Below, piece after piece: positions 6,323 through 6,659 of a stretch of DNA of 6,659 nucleotides. Position numbers and translations under genes: made by a program. A model generated the notes under the pieces. That model had not been told where the DNA came from and made no database searches. It saw only the letters and a program-made list of their open reading frames with translations. Each line of letters begins with the position of its first letter. Position 1 is the stretch's first letter. The stretch spans positions 1 to 6,659 of the forward strand of contig SKZA01000164.1 of NCBI GenBank assembly GCA_007127595.1, read 5' to 3'. This stretch comes from Kiritimatiellia bacterium. Lineage in GTDB: Bacteria; Verrucomicrobiota; Kiritimatiellia; SLAD01.

Positions 6323-6659
6323 ATGGCCATGGATTTGGACGCGTTAAAAAAACTATTGGATGGCGAGGGACTAAAATACTTTGTCGATCCTTCTCGACCC
6401 GCGGTATTGCTCGGATTCCGTGGGCTCATGGGACGATACCAATTCGTTATCCTCTTGGAACAGGAAGGAGCATTTCTTCAGCTTCGCACGATTCATCTCG
6501 CGCGTTGTCCCGCAGATCATCCCCACCTACAGGAAGTGTTGAAAGTAGTCGGCAGCATCGGCTATCTCATTCGGTTCGTCAAATTCGGGTGGGATCCAGA
6601 TGACGGCGAGATCGTGGGATACGGTGATGTCTGCTTGGGCAAAGACGGCACGCTGACGC
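6323..6659 (+). CDS. YbjN / type III secretion chaperone-like protein (partial)
   Basis: The first 112 codons of a gene cut by the window edge. The ATG at 6323 has an AAGGG site (6311-6315) 7 bases upstream; an in-frame ATG at 6329 is an alternative. The protein begins with a short helix (DLDALKKLLDGEG), then strand-rich segments (FVILLEQ near residues 41-47, FLQLRTIHL near 51-59), a helix with a hydrophobic face around 69-83, and a closing strand segment FVKFGWDPDDGEIVGYGDV (85-103). That last stretch resembles the strand with a 'DxDGEV' turn in YbjN-like proteins, which share the fold of type III secretion chaperones. The domain is a small alpha/beta protein that binds other proteins. It follows the Clp gene by 47 bases on the same strand, so an adaptor or substrate chaperone for the unfoldase is a reasonable inference. 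The family call is from remembered motifs and is moderately sure. Confidence 0.6.
   Translation, partial: MAMDLDALKKLLDGEGLKYFVDPSRPAVLLGFRGLMGRYQFVILLEQEGAFLQLRTIHLARCPADHPHLQEVLKVVGSIGYLIRFVKFGWDPDDGEIVGYGDVCLGKDGTLT

Noticed and set aside
1..6659. CRISPR array, transposon, phage or tRNA
   Set aside because: No regularly spaced repeats, transposase or integrase motifs, terminal inverted repeats or cloverleaf-like sequence were seen.

Overview
This window of about 6.7 kb reads in one direction only (+ strand). It carries four complete genes, a fifth cut by the right edge, and possibly the last codons of a sixth at the left edge. Base composition is moderately GC-rich and coding density is high, with recognisable Shine-Dalgarno sites, so it is bacterial. 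No marker gene fixes the taxon. The mix of large TPR/TIR/membrane proteins with signalling and proteolysis genes would suit an environmental Gram-negative such as a PVC-type or related lineage, but that is only an impression. There are no tRNA, rRNA, CRISPR, transposase or phage genes.

Layout. Bases 1-75 may encode the C-terminus of an upstream protein. Bases 76-309 are a leader region with mutually exclusive inverted repeats and a weak promoter candidate. Gene A (310-1026) is a six-helix membrane protein of unknown family. Only 11 bases later comes gene B (1038-3596), a large protein with N-terminal TPR-like repeats, an acidic linker, a cryptic alpha/beta region, four membrane helices, a TIR domain with an intact W-x3-E catalytic motif, and four more membrane helices. 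A 184-base gap with a perfect 7-bp hairpin and an AT-rich stretch follows. Gene C (3781-4032) encodes an unrecognised 83-residue protein. It overlaps by 13 bases gene D (4020-6275), a ClpA-type double-AAA+ unfoldase with a Clp N-domain, no middle domain, and an IGF loop of the kind that docks on ClpP. Gene E (6323 to the edge) looks like a YbjN / type III secretion chaperone-like protein.

How they may work together (inference). Genes A and B form one translational unit: a membrane-anchored TIR protein, probably an NAD-consuming or signalling effector, with a small membrane companion. Genes C, D and E form a second unit: a protein unfoldase with a small partner or substrate and a chaperone-like protein that could act as an adaptor. 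The combination suggests an immune-type or stress module in which a Clp machine controls, or is controlled by, a membrane TIR effector. I do not recognise this arrangement as a named system. The physical link is seen in the sequence; the functional link is a hypothesis.
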